Positions 16,197 to 27,515 of a stretch of DNA of 64,000 nucleotides are shown here, in pieces. Under the pieces are notes generated by a model that was not told the DNA's origin, did no database searches, and saw only the letters and a list, made by a program, of their open reading frames with translations. Source of the DNA: Rhodamnia argentea (Eukaryota > Streptophyta > Magnoliopsida > Myrtales > Myrtaceae); assembly GCF_020921035.1 (NCBI RefSeq), contig NC_063155.1:8913001-8977000 (forward strand). The letters are read 5' to 3'. Position 1 is the first letter of the stretch, and each line of letters starts with the position of its first letter. Both the position numbers and the translations under genes were made by a program.

Positions 16197-16413
16197 CCTC
16201 AAACGTCGCTGACTATTATTGTTGCTTTCTCGTTTGGGTTTTTGGGGTTTATATAGACCGTCGCCCCAGAGGTTGAAGAAAATTTGGCAAAATTCTGAAT
16301 TTTGGATAAATTCTTTTCCCAACCCAAAAAAAAAAAAGATAAATTCTACATTTTTTTTCCTTTTTCTGGAATTTTTTTTTTCCTTCTTCTCTTTGGAAAA
16401 AGGAAATATCCTT

Positions 16414-16890
16414 GACAAATTAAAAAGGTCTTTCCGGAAAAAGCGACCGAAAAAAAATAATTAAATTGGATACGGATTTTTCCCAATTTCCCAAAAAGGA
16501 AAAATATCGAGAATCCCCAGTAAATTACGAGACTGTTGTTACATCCATCGCCGGGGATAATAATCATCGTTCACAAATTAGTAGGAGAGACGGTGAAAAA
16601 GAGAATTTTAATTGAGATGTGGATTTTTCCTGATTTCCCATGAAGTAAAAACGTGGAGAATTGTACCGTGGGCTTTTCGTAAATACGAGACTCTTGTTAC
16701 ATTCACCGTCGGGATGACACAAGCGTCGTTCACAAATTAAAAAGGTACTTCCCCGAAAGATTGACCTACAATAGTTTCCCAACTTTCCCAAAAAAGGAAA
16801 AGCGTTGAGAATCGCGTACCGTAAAGCTCCGGCGAATCACGAGGCTACTGTTAGCGTCCGCCGTCGGGGACAAACACGGGGGTGCGCTCA
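16414..16890. repeat. Three diverged tandem copies of a ~159 bp unit upstream of TFIIB
   Basis: The units start at 16414, 16572 and 16731, each opening with CACAAATTA or a near match (GACAAATTA in the first). Each then contains a 'TTTCCCAA/TTTCCCAT' block, 'GAGAATC/GAGAATT', 'ACGAGACT(C/G)TTGTTACAT' or similar, and 'CGTCGGG(G)A' near the end. Spacing is 158-159 bases. The copies are clearly diverged, so the array is not recent. It lies 0.3-0.8 kb upstream of the TFIIB start on the minus strand. Nothing coding is seen in it. Confidence 0.75.
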
Positions 16891-18584
16891 CCGTCGGACA
16901 TGCGTGTCCGACGCCGAGCCCGCCGGTTACTTTGGTGAGGGTGGTGCGATTTGATTGAAGGACGGGATTTTAAAGAGCGTTTTCATGAAGGCAGATGGCT
17001 TAAAAACGGGACGGCGTTTTGCCTCTTCCAATAAAAGACGAGTAAGTAAAAAGGTGAGCGTAGAAGAAGACATTATTGTTGAGACATAAAGGAAGAGAGA
17101 GGCGAAACGATCAGACAGTCAATGAACGGCGTCGTTTCTCCTAACGTTTTGAAAATAATGACGTCAACTTGGGTTTTTCCCCCCTTTTTTTTTAAACCTC
17201 GCAAAGAAAAAAAAAAAAAAAGGGCTCCAATGAAACGGGGCCGTTCCAAGGAATATTACTCCTTCCGCGACGGACAAAGAGCAATTTTTTTTTTTTTTTG
17301 AGCTGAAGTGGCACCGACTAAGCATGTTTGGAAGAGTGACAAATGGCAATTTGTATTTAAGTTTTTTTTTTTGGTCGAAGTATTTATTTAAGTTGAAAGT
17401 GTCATTTATCACGTTTTTTCTTTTAAGTTTCTACGATTACGCACGCAATAAATAATGAAAAGACTAAAAGGGACATCTCTTTTATATGTTTATTGAGGGT
17501 GACAGTGACACCTATTCTCTTTTCGGGCTATATTAATTAAAAATAGATTTTTCTATTTATATTCCGTGCACGAATTTCTGAGTATACATACGTTTGATAA
17601 CGTCACAAAATTTATATTTCCGAAATAGAAATTCATTTGATAACAACATAAAAAATCCTATAATTGGATTACTAACAGAAGGCGAAACGGAGATCGGGGG
17701 CTAGCGACGGGAAGATGGAGACCGGCGATCCGCGAATGGAGACCAAGGGCCGGCGAACGGTGACCGGCAGACGGCGTAGCAACCCAAGCCCAACCGTGAA
17801 ACCAAAAACATGGTGATTGGCGATTGGTAAATGGCTGTTAAGGACCGGAGCTCGGCCACCAACGAATGGCGATTGGCGGCTAGCGAACGGTGGCAGGGAC
17901 AAGAGAGGGGCAAATGGTGAACAAAGGCAAGGATACGAGAGAGGTGGCCGATGAAAGGCGATCGGTGGATGACGAACGATGGCCATGGACCGACGGCCAA
18001 TGGAGTGTGACGGGCGAATGGGGACCAGCGGAAGGGACTCGAGAGAGAGGGAGACTGCAAGTAAAAGAGAGAAAGTGAGCAATAAAAAGAATTCGTATTT
18101 TTGTCTTTGCTGCAAAAATAGAAAAGTAGAAGAATTATACTTCTCATTTCTATTACATACTTATTTCTGGACCAAAAATTTATCCCGAAAAGAAAAAAAT
18201 AAAATTACATTGTGAAACGAATTTCTGCTCCTCTTCCATAACAGAAAAATAGGAAAATAAAACTATTGTCTTGCGCGCATATATTTGCCTCTCTCCTTAC
18301 ACAATAATCCAATCGAGCACGGGCTAACACGTGCCCAAACACTTGTACATATTATAGGAAGGTATTTTCAAATTTCTGAAGATGATGATTGTTTTGAGCT
18401 GGAGATTACTTTCAAATTTTTAAATGCGAGAAGTGGTTAGTATTGGACAAGTGCATTTAAAAGATGAATTATGGTAATAAACTTCATAAACAATTTTATT
18501 ACAAAAAGTTTTGGTTCGAGATGTATGCAATGTAATATATATAAAATCACTCAAAATATTATTCACTTTGGCCCATTCTATATC
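16891..18584. other. Repeat-rich intergenic DNA, GA-rich core at 17670-18077
   Basis: The first part has several A/T homopolymer runs. From 17670 to 18077 lies a purine-rich, GC-richer block built of degenerate 'gcgaacgg/gcgaatgg' repeats. It is flanked by AT-rich segments with 'gaaatagaaattcatttgataac' to the left and a loosely inverted 'gaaacgaatttctg' to the right. The same subterminal words occur in the 37347-41491 element, so this may be a related TE fragment. The long open frames across it are low-complexity by-products. Confidence 0.5.
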
Positions 18585-19127
18585 GGGTTAACACCATGAA
18601 AAATTCCAAACTAGAATAAATGGCAAATTTATCACAAACTGTTTTTTTTTATCATAAAAAATTCTAAAATGGTACACCTGTGACAAATTTACCCTATAAT
18701 ATATTTTGGATTATAAAAAATTTCAAACTATTACACTTGTGACAAATTTACTCAAAGCTAATTTTTTAACCGTAAAAAATCTCAAACCGGTACACATGTG
18801 GCAAACGTACCTCCTATTAGTTTTCTATGAAATCTTATTATCAAATTGCTAAGTTCGATGACACGCGGCAATTGACAAGTATACCGGTTTGTGATTTTTA
18901 TTATTTGTTTGTCACGGGTATATCAATTTGAGATTTTTCGTAATATTAACCGATTTAAGGGAGGATAAATTTGTGTATACGAATTTAGGATTTTTGGTAG
19001 TCAAGATATTAGTTTGGAGTATATTTGCCACATGTATACGAGTGTGGGGTTTTTTATGTTCAAAAAAATAGTTTGGGATAAATTTGATACGGGTGTAGCA
19101 GTTTGAGATTTTTGATGGTATTAACTC
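18585..19127. mobile_element. Foldback-type TIR element (family A), 9 bp target duplication
   Basis: It starts GGGTTAACACCATGAAAAAT and ends with the inverse of GAGTTAATACCATCAAAAAT. Both halves are arrays of an approximately 60 bp motif ('cataaaaaattctaaa..ggtacacctgtgacaaatttac') in opposite orientation, so the whole is a long imperfect palindrome. Flanks TTCTATATC (18576-18584) and TTCTATAAC (19128-19136) match at 8 of 9 bases, typical of Mutator-like target duplications. No transposase is encoded. The sister copy is 36058-36434. Confidence 0.75.
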
Positions 19128-20461
19128 TTCTATAACGAGACTTGTGATTTTATTCTTTAGTGTACATGTAAGCATTTTTTAAGTGGACTTGACAGTGTCC
19201 TCGTCTAAGTATATTTGGCATTGGAATTTGAATGCTAAACGAAGTTGGACATCAAAAGGCGTATTTTGTGAGTAATTTCGATTTCATGCTTGTAATTAAA
19301 AAATGCTCTACGTCTATTCGGTTTGCAGTTTAGTTCATTTTTGCACAATTCGCCAACTTAGAAGCCTGCCGGGGATCGCTTTTTAAGATAGCCCTCTCCT
19401 ATGGCGACTACTCCCAATTCTTGTTGAATGGTGTCCTTGTACACCCCCGACTTCTCTGTGTTCGTTCTCGAATGACACACTTACATGAGGGGGTTTTGCT
19501 CTGATACTATATTTGAATACTCTTGGATTAACTCACCTGAAGAATTATCCGCTTCGACCTTTCTCATACCAAGTTTCATGAGTTTGTTATTTGGCATACA
19601 AATACTAAGCATCTTCTTAGACAGTCACTCATCCCGGTGGTGCTCTCTCACGCTTAATACTCGAATTGCAATGCTGAATGATGTCCTTGCCTTAAAAGAC
19701 CATTTTTTGTGAGTTAATTTTAGTTTCACTTCTGTTCGGTGTGCAATCTAGCTACTTCTGCCTCATTTGCCATTTGAATGCTTGTTAGGAGCCACTCGTC
19801 ATTCGGGTCCGTCCGTCCTGGCGATCATTTCCCGCCCTCATTCAAATAGGTTACGGGCAGCAATGAAAGAAGACATCGATTACATTCATTTTCTGTAAAA
19901 CAGCCAACTGCCCGCTTAGTTAATAATTCGATATGTTAAACACGAACATCAGGTCGATAGTTTTCTAAAGGGATGTGCAGATAAATCAACCTAAACAAAA
20001 ATACAGAGGGCAACGAGATTTTATTGGAAGAAATCCCAATCGAGGATGGAGGAGTTGCCAAAACGCGGTCGCGATAATTAAACCCTCCACAATTTTGATT
20101 TTTCTCACGGCACAAGAGAATATTACATAGCATTTAGTGAGTATTGGGAGGCCTTCATCAAGTATGGTCTCCGTTTGTTTCTCGAAGATCAGTGATATCA
20201 AAAATATTTTTTCTAAAAATGCTCGCTTTAATCGCTCATAATAGCGAATGAAAGAAAAAGAATTCCATCATCCACGAAAAATGTCTAGACACGGCTGGTT
20301 GTCTATGATAAAAGTATTTTTTTTATCGACTAATTATTTTAAGTGATACAATCGATCATTTTTAGAAAAATATTTTATGAATTACTCATTTTTCAAGAAA
20401 CAAATATACCCTTAATGTCAAGCACAAATTATTGTGTAATTCGCTCATTACATAAGATCGA
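19128..20461. other. Intergenic DNA with a possible degraded LTR-retroelement piece
   Basis: No gene recognised. Near 19496-19509 the plus strand reads TGCTCTGATACTA. Its complement resembles the tRNA-iMet primer-binding site (TGGTATCAGAGC) of many plant LTR retrotransposons. Loosely similar segments at about 19318-19385 and 19734-19800 may be parts of a decayed repeat. No gag or pol protein sequence is visible. Confidence 0.35.
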
Positions 20462-21158
20462 ATGGAAATTCCAAATAATTACCCAAAGTGGACCGCGTTT
20501 CAAAAAAGGGCCTGAAGTGGCGTAACGACTTCAAATAACAGCCTGAAGTAGCCATGATTGTTTCAAATAAGGACTTGACCTTGCCGGCCGATTAGGAGCA
20601 TCTTTGTCAAAATACTCTTTCAACCCGATTTTTAATTTAATTAAATTAATAATTTCAAAAACTAAAAGTAAAAAAAAATATAGGTTGGAGGCTGGTCGCA
20701 ACCCTACCATTGGAGCCTCAGCAAGGGCCAATAGGCCCTTGCCAGAAATTGCCTCGCCTCACCTTGCTCGGCGAGGGTCGACGCAAGCAAAGGTCTTCTT
20801 GCCTAGTGAGGGCCTGCTGCGGGTGAGGGTGGCCTCGCCTAAGCCTGCCCTCACTAGGCGAGGCAAGGGTGGCCCGTGCCCAGCCCTATTTGGGCAACGC
20901 TGGTGGCTAACCACCGGTAAAAAGAAAGAAAAAGAATAGGAAAAAAATAAATCAAAACTAAAAGACTAAATTGCCCTTAGTCCAGGCTTTTCTTTGAGAC
21001 TAATATGACCACTTTATGTAATTGTTTGAAATAATATTCATTTTAGGCACTTTTTTAAGACAATGAAGGTATTTGATGCCCTTATTTGAAATAATGTCCA
21101 CTACATGTCCTTATTTGAGAAAATAAAGACATTTTGGACCCTTATTTGAAATTTTCCC
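20462..21158. mobile_element. Non-autonomous MULE-like TIR element with GC-rich core
   Basis: The left end is ATGGAAATTCCAAATAATTA and the right end is the inverse of GGGAAAATTTCAAATAAGGG. Between them are repeated 'tttcaaataagg.cctgaagt' units in opposite orientation and a GC-rich core (20690-20900) with 'ccttgcc/gcgaggc' words. Flanks TAAGATCGA (20453-20461) and TAAGATCAA (21159-21167) match at 8 of 9 bases. It is the same family as 5333-5826 and encodes no protein I recognise. Confidence 0.72.
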
Positions 21159-22486
21159 TAAGATCAACAAAGGAATTTTCTGGCTGGACAGGCCAAAGCT
21201 AGGCCCGAATTGGTGGGCCAAGCTTTTCTCACGTAAAATGTTACCCAAATGTTACCCAAGATCACTCATTCCCAAGATTAGGCGACGGGCTAGGCCGCCC
21301 GTCGACCATTGGTCACTAATAGTTCTACAATCCACAATTATCCGATCAATATGAATAGGAGTATACTGAAGGGCTTATGGCTTCATAGAATACCCCAAGT
21401 TATATTGTCATAGCAAGCCTTTTATTTTCGAATACAAAATACATGTTTGGTTGTCAGTAAATAATGTAAGATTGGATTATACTGAATCTCTATAGCCTAT
21501 CATTTATTTCGAAAATAAGTGTTATTAAAAATCCTAAACCTTTTGTATGAAATGTAATCAATAGCTAAATCTTTCAATTGATTCAATTAAGTTATAAACA
21601 TTTACTAAATGATGTAATCGTGTCCTTTCGATGAACAATACCAATAATTGTTTGCGTCATTGAAAGGTATGTGAAATGAACAATCGAAAATTCATGACTC
21701 GATTACATGTTTTGGTAAAGTGATAAGACTTGATTAAACCAACTAATGGTTTAGAAGGTGATCGATTTTTGTATGCAAGATTTATGATTTGTAGTGCAAC
21801 TCGCCGTTTGTTATGAAACCATCGAATGTGACGGGCTATGTGTTGTTGCTTATTATAGGATAAGGCGATAAAATTAAACAAATAGCTTAGAACGAGACAT
21901 GGAAATTCTAGGGTATTGATCAGATGACCACCTCAATACTAATTTCCCGACAACCACCTCTGAACTGGTCACCTTTGTTGCTCCAATCACCCAACACCGT
22001 GCCGTGACGGTGAGATCTGATTTCGATGGCCATCACAAAAGTGGTCACATGAGATTCACAATAATCAATTAGCCGATGCTAACAACTTAGGCAGCGGCCC
22101 TTCCACTCACTCAAGATTAAGACTGGCCGTCGAGCGTAAAGGCAGAAGGGAGCTTATAAGATTCATTTATTGAGTAGGAACGAAAGTCGGCTTTAGTGGG
22201 AGTTAGATATTCCATTGGAGCTTCATCCGGGATCTTTCCGGGCTTTACCACCCTCTAGAAGCATATGTAATTGGGCCGGGTCGGTCTGGACCGGTCCAGT
22301 TCTGGGTGCGCGGTCGAGTCGCCAAGATGGCCCGGGACAAACCATTAACGCCATGGATTTCGAGATCCAAGAACTCGCAGGCGAACCCGTAACCGGTTAC
22401 AGATTCTCAATTCGCGCCCGCGGCCGCGACGACCTCATCGGAGGAGAAGAGAGCGGATTCGACCAGCTTGGAGAACCCTAGCGAAA
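21159..22486. other. Intergenic region and promoter/5' leader of the next gene
   Basis: AT-rich until about 22200, with a short piece (21530-21620) resembling the 'aatcctaaac..tttgta' repeat ends seen elsewhere. From about 22240 the DNA is GC-rich and is probably promoter and 5' UTR of the gene at 22487. An open frame at 22215-22481 has no recognisable homology and may at most act as an upstream ORF. Confidence 0.5.
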
Positions 22487-25260
22487 ATGGTGGCGATTTC
22501 TCTGTACAGAGGGAACCTCCACCGGGTGCCCGACCTCCCTCGCCGATGGCTCATGCCGAATCGCAACCTCTCCCCCAGGGACTTCAAGGCCCTCCTCCAC
22601 CGCCGCTCTCGAGCCCTCTCTCGCGTCCCCTCCGCGTCAATCCCTCCGGCTCCTGACGTTGGTTCCGGTCCCGACATCCTCAACGGCGGTCTGCCTCCGC
22701 CCGAGCCTGAAGTAGAGAAAGGAAGGGTCGAGGTTTGCGGCGAAGGGACTTCGAAGGGTGTTGTCGCCTTGGAGGTGAAGGAAGAGGTTATTGATCATAG
22801 AGAAGCCATCGACGGTACGAATCTTTCGACGGAAGCGAAACCTGATTGGGTGGGCAAGTCCGTCGATGGCGGTGGAGGTGGAGGTGTTCAAGTCTCGCCT
22901 GCCGAGAAGGAGGAGGAGCCGGTTAAGAATGCGATGCAGGTACGGAGTTTAAATTTGGCTATTAAATTTTCATCCTTCTCGCATTATTCGAAGAGAGAGG
23001 CATAGGTCAATCGATTGTTGTCTGAAAGAATGTACGCTGGAACTGAAAAGGATGTTGCTTTCGGTGAATTTTGGCGTTGATTAGTTGCAATATGCAAATT
23101 CTTATCCATCGGAACCTTGGGAGAAGCACCAATTGATGGGCTGCGTACTTTCTATCCACCTATTCAAAGTGACGGATAGAATTTGATGTACTCTTACTTG
23201 CTAGGCTGCGGATAAAGTCGATGCGTCAACCGACAGAGAGAAAAGGAAGAAGGATGTTGAGGATAAGTTGCAACTTTTGAATGCCAAGAAACATAGTTTA
23301 GTGCAAGTTCTGAAGCATGTAAGTGGACTTCTTCTTCTCAAAGCGAAACTAGACAAATGCATGATTTGCCAATAGAGAACTAATATATGTTGCCGGTAGA
23401 TCTTGAATGCAGAAGAGGAATTGAAGAGGAGGAGCAGCATGCAAGGAATGGCTGTTCGGCCATCAGTTCCACTTCATGTGGATGTTATGAATGACTCTGG
23501 TTCAATGACCAGACTTAATACTCCTAGAATGGGCTACGAGGCCCATCTTGTCGGTGATCCAGAAGGGGGAGAAGCAGACGATGCCTCAAACCATATAATG
23601 CCTTCTCGGCCTATGCATCGCATGAGCAGTGTGTCGCCATCTTCGGAGTCCCCTCTTAGAAGGCCTGCCTTGTCGCAGCACAATACGGTATGAACAGCCA
23701 TGTTTCTCTGAATTACTAGTCTTTTGCATTATACCAGTTTGCTTGAGACCAGGGAATGACAAAGTTATCTCTTTAATTAGAGCTTCACCTACAAGACTGT
23801 ATGTCTGATTGGGTTTTTTTACGAAGGGAAAGCTGAATATTCCGACTGCAAATTTAAGACCTAGGCAGTTCTGAAAATGTACTGACTGAATATACCTTTA
23901 GTTAAATACATCTATTCTTAATCGCATTATGTTAAATTTTGATCGACCAAATACTTCAAATGGTCTCCCAGGGGAGTTGTAATTTGTATTAGGGTAGGCA
24001 GTTGCTAGCACGTGTCTAATAGCTAAGGTTGGTATCCCTACAGATGAGAAACAAGTTGTGCAACAGGATGGCTTGGTACAGATCCGTTAATAGCATCCTC
24101 GATGCTCACTAAACATTTTAAGATTGAACTTTGACGTGGTATCGGAAGACCAAAAGTAACTGAGTGAGGAAAAGCCGTTAGTAACTCTATATTTCCAGAA
24201 TAGTTTTCTCTGTTCACCACTTTCTTTTGATTGTCTTATGGCAGCTTTCCTTATTGGATGTGTCTCTACAATTACATTACAGAAAATGGAAAACGAAAAT
24301 TTTGAATGATCAGAAAAGAAGAATCAGAAGTATGACTCTTTCTGCATTAGCTTTACTTGGTGATTCCAATGCTAATGGACTTTCTTCACCGATCTGTGTG
24401 TAGAAATTACAACATTCGCCTTTTTATTTCAGTTTTGTTATGGAAGAAAAAGTTGGGTTTCTCTTTGAGAGTTTTGGTCCCTTGTATAGCAGCTATTGAA
24501 TGTGTAGGTAAACACAGAAGCACATTAGTGCCTGGTGGTGATTCTATGCTAAATAGTACTCGATGTGGTCAAAACCATGTACTAATTAATGATGAGTGCT
24601 CATAATGAGGAGATATTGAAGATGTGAGAAGTAAACTTATATGGTGAATTATTATGATAAGCCTCTGGAAGTTTTGAAAGGCAATGGCACTCGATGACTT
24701 GATGACATTTTAAATTCTCAATTCTCAGCCTCTAAGCTTCTCCCCCTTCCCAAACCAACAAACACCCCCCCTCCCCCCACCCCCAAAAAAAAAAGGAAAC
24801 AGGTTGGAGCACATATTATCCTCCTTAGCAAGAGGGAGAAATTTAGTTGCTTTCCTTGTGTTGTGGTATTTGCTCTTATAAGAGAAAGACATGATGATGG
24901 ACTTATATCTTCTTGATAACTACAATTCTGTAACTTTACAGGGAGTTCCCGTATCGAGTGAATTTAAAGTTGTCTCAAGCACAAATCCAGACGTTAGAAT
25001 TCGAAGTACATATTATTCCTGAGAGAACCCTAATATCTGGTGCTTACTTTTGTTTGCAGGTTCCACATCCCTCACGATCAAGCTTAGCCGTCGGTGGTAG
25101 TCCATCCCGCTTTGCTCCTCCAGCTCTCCAAGCTCACCTAGCAAATCATCCTGCAGTTTCTGTCTCGGGAACAAATTACGTCGCCTCCTCTCCATCGCCA
25201 GCAGCATCTGGCGGCACTTCGGTTTTCAAGGATGCTCGACTACCTAGTCCATGGAATTAG
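22487..25260 (+). CDS. Uncharacterised plant-specific protein (N-terminal SLYRGNLH motif)
   Basis: Four exons join in frame: 22487-22939, 23205-23318, 23400-23687, 25060-25260, giving 351 residues. The N-terminus (SLYRGNLHRVPDLPRRWLMP...) and the C-terminus ending LPSPWN resemble an uncharacterised protein family I recall from land plants. No enzymatic domain is seen. The middle (exon 2 and start of exon 3) is Lys/Glu-rich and probably a short coiled coil (KDVEDKLQLLNAKKHSLVQV). The rest is Ser/Pro-rich and likely disordered. An alternative acceptor at about 24941 (ag before GGAGTTCCC) would give a different short C-terminus ending at a stop near 25021, a possible splice isoform. The function is unknown to me. 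Confidence 0.8.
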
Positions 25261-27515
25261 AAATTACGAGCTTTGCTAGATGCATTGGGCTCTATTTATT
25301 GTTCTTTCCATTCATTGTGTATATTGGTAATTGGCTATATCCACCAAGGACCTGGAGCCGATTTCGTAGTGTAGTTTAGGGGATTCCTCCAAATTAGTGG
25401 GGGAATGATAGTCTGTAGTCTTCTTGATTTGCTTACTCGATTGGACCTTTATTGACTTGTTGCTGACCTGATTGAGCAAGTGTTGAAAGATGATCAGATC
25501 TGGTGAAATGTTAAAGAGCTTTAATATCTATATTGGCGGCGTGGAACCCGTGTTTATGATTGTATTTGTCAACTGACGCTAGTTGCTTGGTTGTCAGGTA
25601 ACTCGCTTTGGCGCGTCGAGAGGTGACTGCTGTGGTGTTTGGTTGTTCCCAAGGGCTTCCAGTTTGTCAAATCTGTATATTTCTTCAGCCTTGGGTAGGG
25701 AAACATTTCTTACTTATCAGGATAGCTGAAGATTCATAGATTTCTTGTTTATCATGAGTATTGAACCACGTTCCTTTGTAAAAAATTTCGGTCGGGAATT
25801 CGAGAAAGCCTTCTGGATGAAGCTTTTTAGGTCCATGCTTCCAGATTATATGCTCGTGATTGTGCTTGCAGATGAGGTCAGAGAGTTAAAAACCTGTGCC
25901 CTTCTGCATGGACTGATAATTTTCCGAGCAGCTCGAGTGACTCGATCACTGGCTGCGGCGCAACTGCTTATTGAGATGTGGTGAGTTAAGTCGGATTTGT
26001 TCTCTCCCTCTCTACTGAACTGCATTTTCTCTGCAAATGAGACTGCTTGGCTTTCCCTTGGCTTGCCAGCATTCTGTTGTTTATTAGTTCTATAAGCACA
26101 AGGCCGGATAAATTCGATTGGATATCCTAACACCGCATTGATTTTGGACGGCGGGTATTGTTTTTCGATTGTGGCAAAACTTTGATATTTTTTTTCTAAA
26201 TTAGCGCAGGGGGTATGATTGAGTTATAAGTATACATACTTAACCACCCAAATGGTTCTTTGCTCTCTGATATTGATGTCTTTCTCACTCTCACCTCATT
26301 AGTCACGTAAGCCATCCTCATTTACTTATCTGATGCCGTGAACATGCATTTAGTTTCAGTCTCTTTCTTATAAAATCCGGTTATTGGAAAGGTTTGGAAG
26401 GTCTAGGAAAAAATACCAAAAAAGTCTTAAATCTATTATAATTGTGTTAATTCAGTATTAATTTTTTTTTGCCAATTGAGTTATAAATATTTTATATTTT
26501 TGTCAATTCAGTCTACCTAGTCAATTTTAATCGGAAATTACTGACGGTTAATATTTTTTTAATTTTTTAATTTTTTTTTCCTCTTTCATTTTTATTCTTC
26601 TTCCTGCTCGTCATTAAGTCAATTGACACAATTATAACAGGAGTATGATTTTTTTTTGGTAATTCTCGCGTAAGATAAGATGACATTGCTTTCGGAAACT
26701 TTGCAATGGGGTCATCTTCCACCAACTTCATTAAATCTCTTTCACGTGAAATGACAGATTCGTGGGATTGATAGAATCTGAACAAAAAGAGGACGACAGA
26801 TTTTGCTGTATGGATTCGATGATCTTGGAAGGTATTATTTTTGTCCATCACAGTTGCGCGAGGGTCTCTCCTTTCCTATTTGATCAAATCGGATCGCCAT
26901 CGTCATCCACAGGAACCGTGGATTATAAGCAAAATCGACTCGATAGTTCTGATGGATTAGGAAATATCAGCGCTCTCGCCCACTCACTGAGGAATGAAAT
27001 TTCCGGTAACAAAATAACGCGCTTACGCGTTGGAAATAGAATTTTGGATTATTCATATAACTAAGTATTCATGTCATGTTGTAGTGTTCCTATCGGCCTC
27101 AACGTACCTAATGCCATAATATGGTCAGAGTCGAGTCATATTTGTTTCCATAACTTCTGCGTTCAGAGCTCATTGAATTGATTTTGACCAGCAGCAACCG
27201 CAGGTTCCCCACGAGCTAAGGAAGACAGGCTCATCGAGCTTATCGTGCGTCCGGGCGCATCCGATGCCTGCCCTCGGAACAGATCAAGTCAACGGTCAAA
27301 CAAATCACCGGCCCTCAACCTCATCCTCCTCCCCCTCCCCCTCCTCCGGCGCATGTTAGAACAAGGCAGCGACAGATCCAAGCCAGACCAGACATGTCCC
27401 AATCCAGTGAACCCCACCCTCTCTCTCCCCCGTCACTGCCCACACATTTTCCTTCCAACACCAGCACCAACATCACAACACATCTCTCTCTCTCTCTCTA
27501 ACCACCAACACCTCC
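25261..27515. other. Intergenic region
   Basis: It holds the 3' UTR of the preceding gene, a small TIR repeat at 26406-26668 (listed separately) and the promoter of the dynein light chain gene. A (TC)8 run at 27483-27498 lies directly before the latter's start. Open frames at 25745-25984 and 26762-27064 show no known domain. Confidence 0.6.
26406..26668. mobile_element. Small non-autonomous TIR element
   Basis: The left end AAAAAATACCAAAAAAGTCT, followed by CTATTATAATTGTGTTAATT, is matched inversely at the right end by the complement of ACCAAAAAAAAATCATACTC followed by TGTTATAATTGTGTCAATTG. The interior is T-rich with 'gtcaattcagtctacc' words. No clear target duplication is seen and the ends are approximate. 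It shares end motifs with 4155-4590 and 49062-49515. Confidence 0.6.

Noticed and set aside
15477-16276. Plus-strand frames opposite TFIIB exon 1
   Set aside because: Antisense shadow of the GC-rich first TFIIB exon; no known domain.
17672-18147. Two ~148-codon minus-strand frames rich in Ser, Pro and Arg
   Set aside because: They lie in a degenerate purine-rich repeat block with inverted flanking words; both frames are open only because of composition.
22215-22481. Open frame immediately upstream of the SLYRGNLH protein
   Set aside because: It is out of frame with the gene, in GC-rich leader sequence; at most an upstream ORF.
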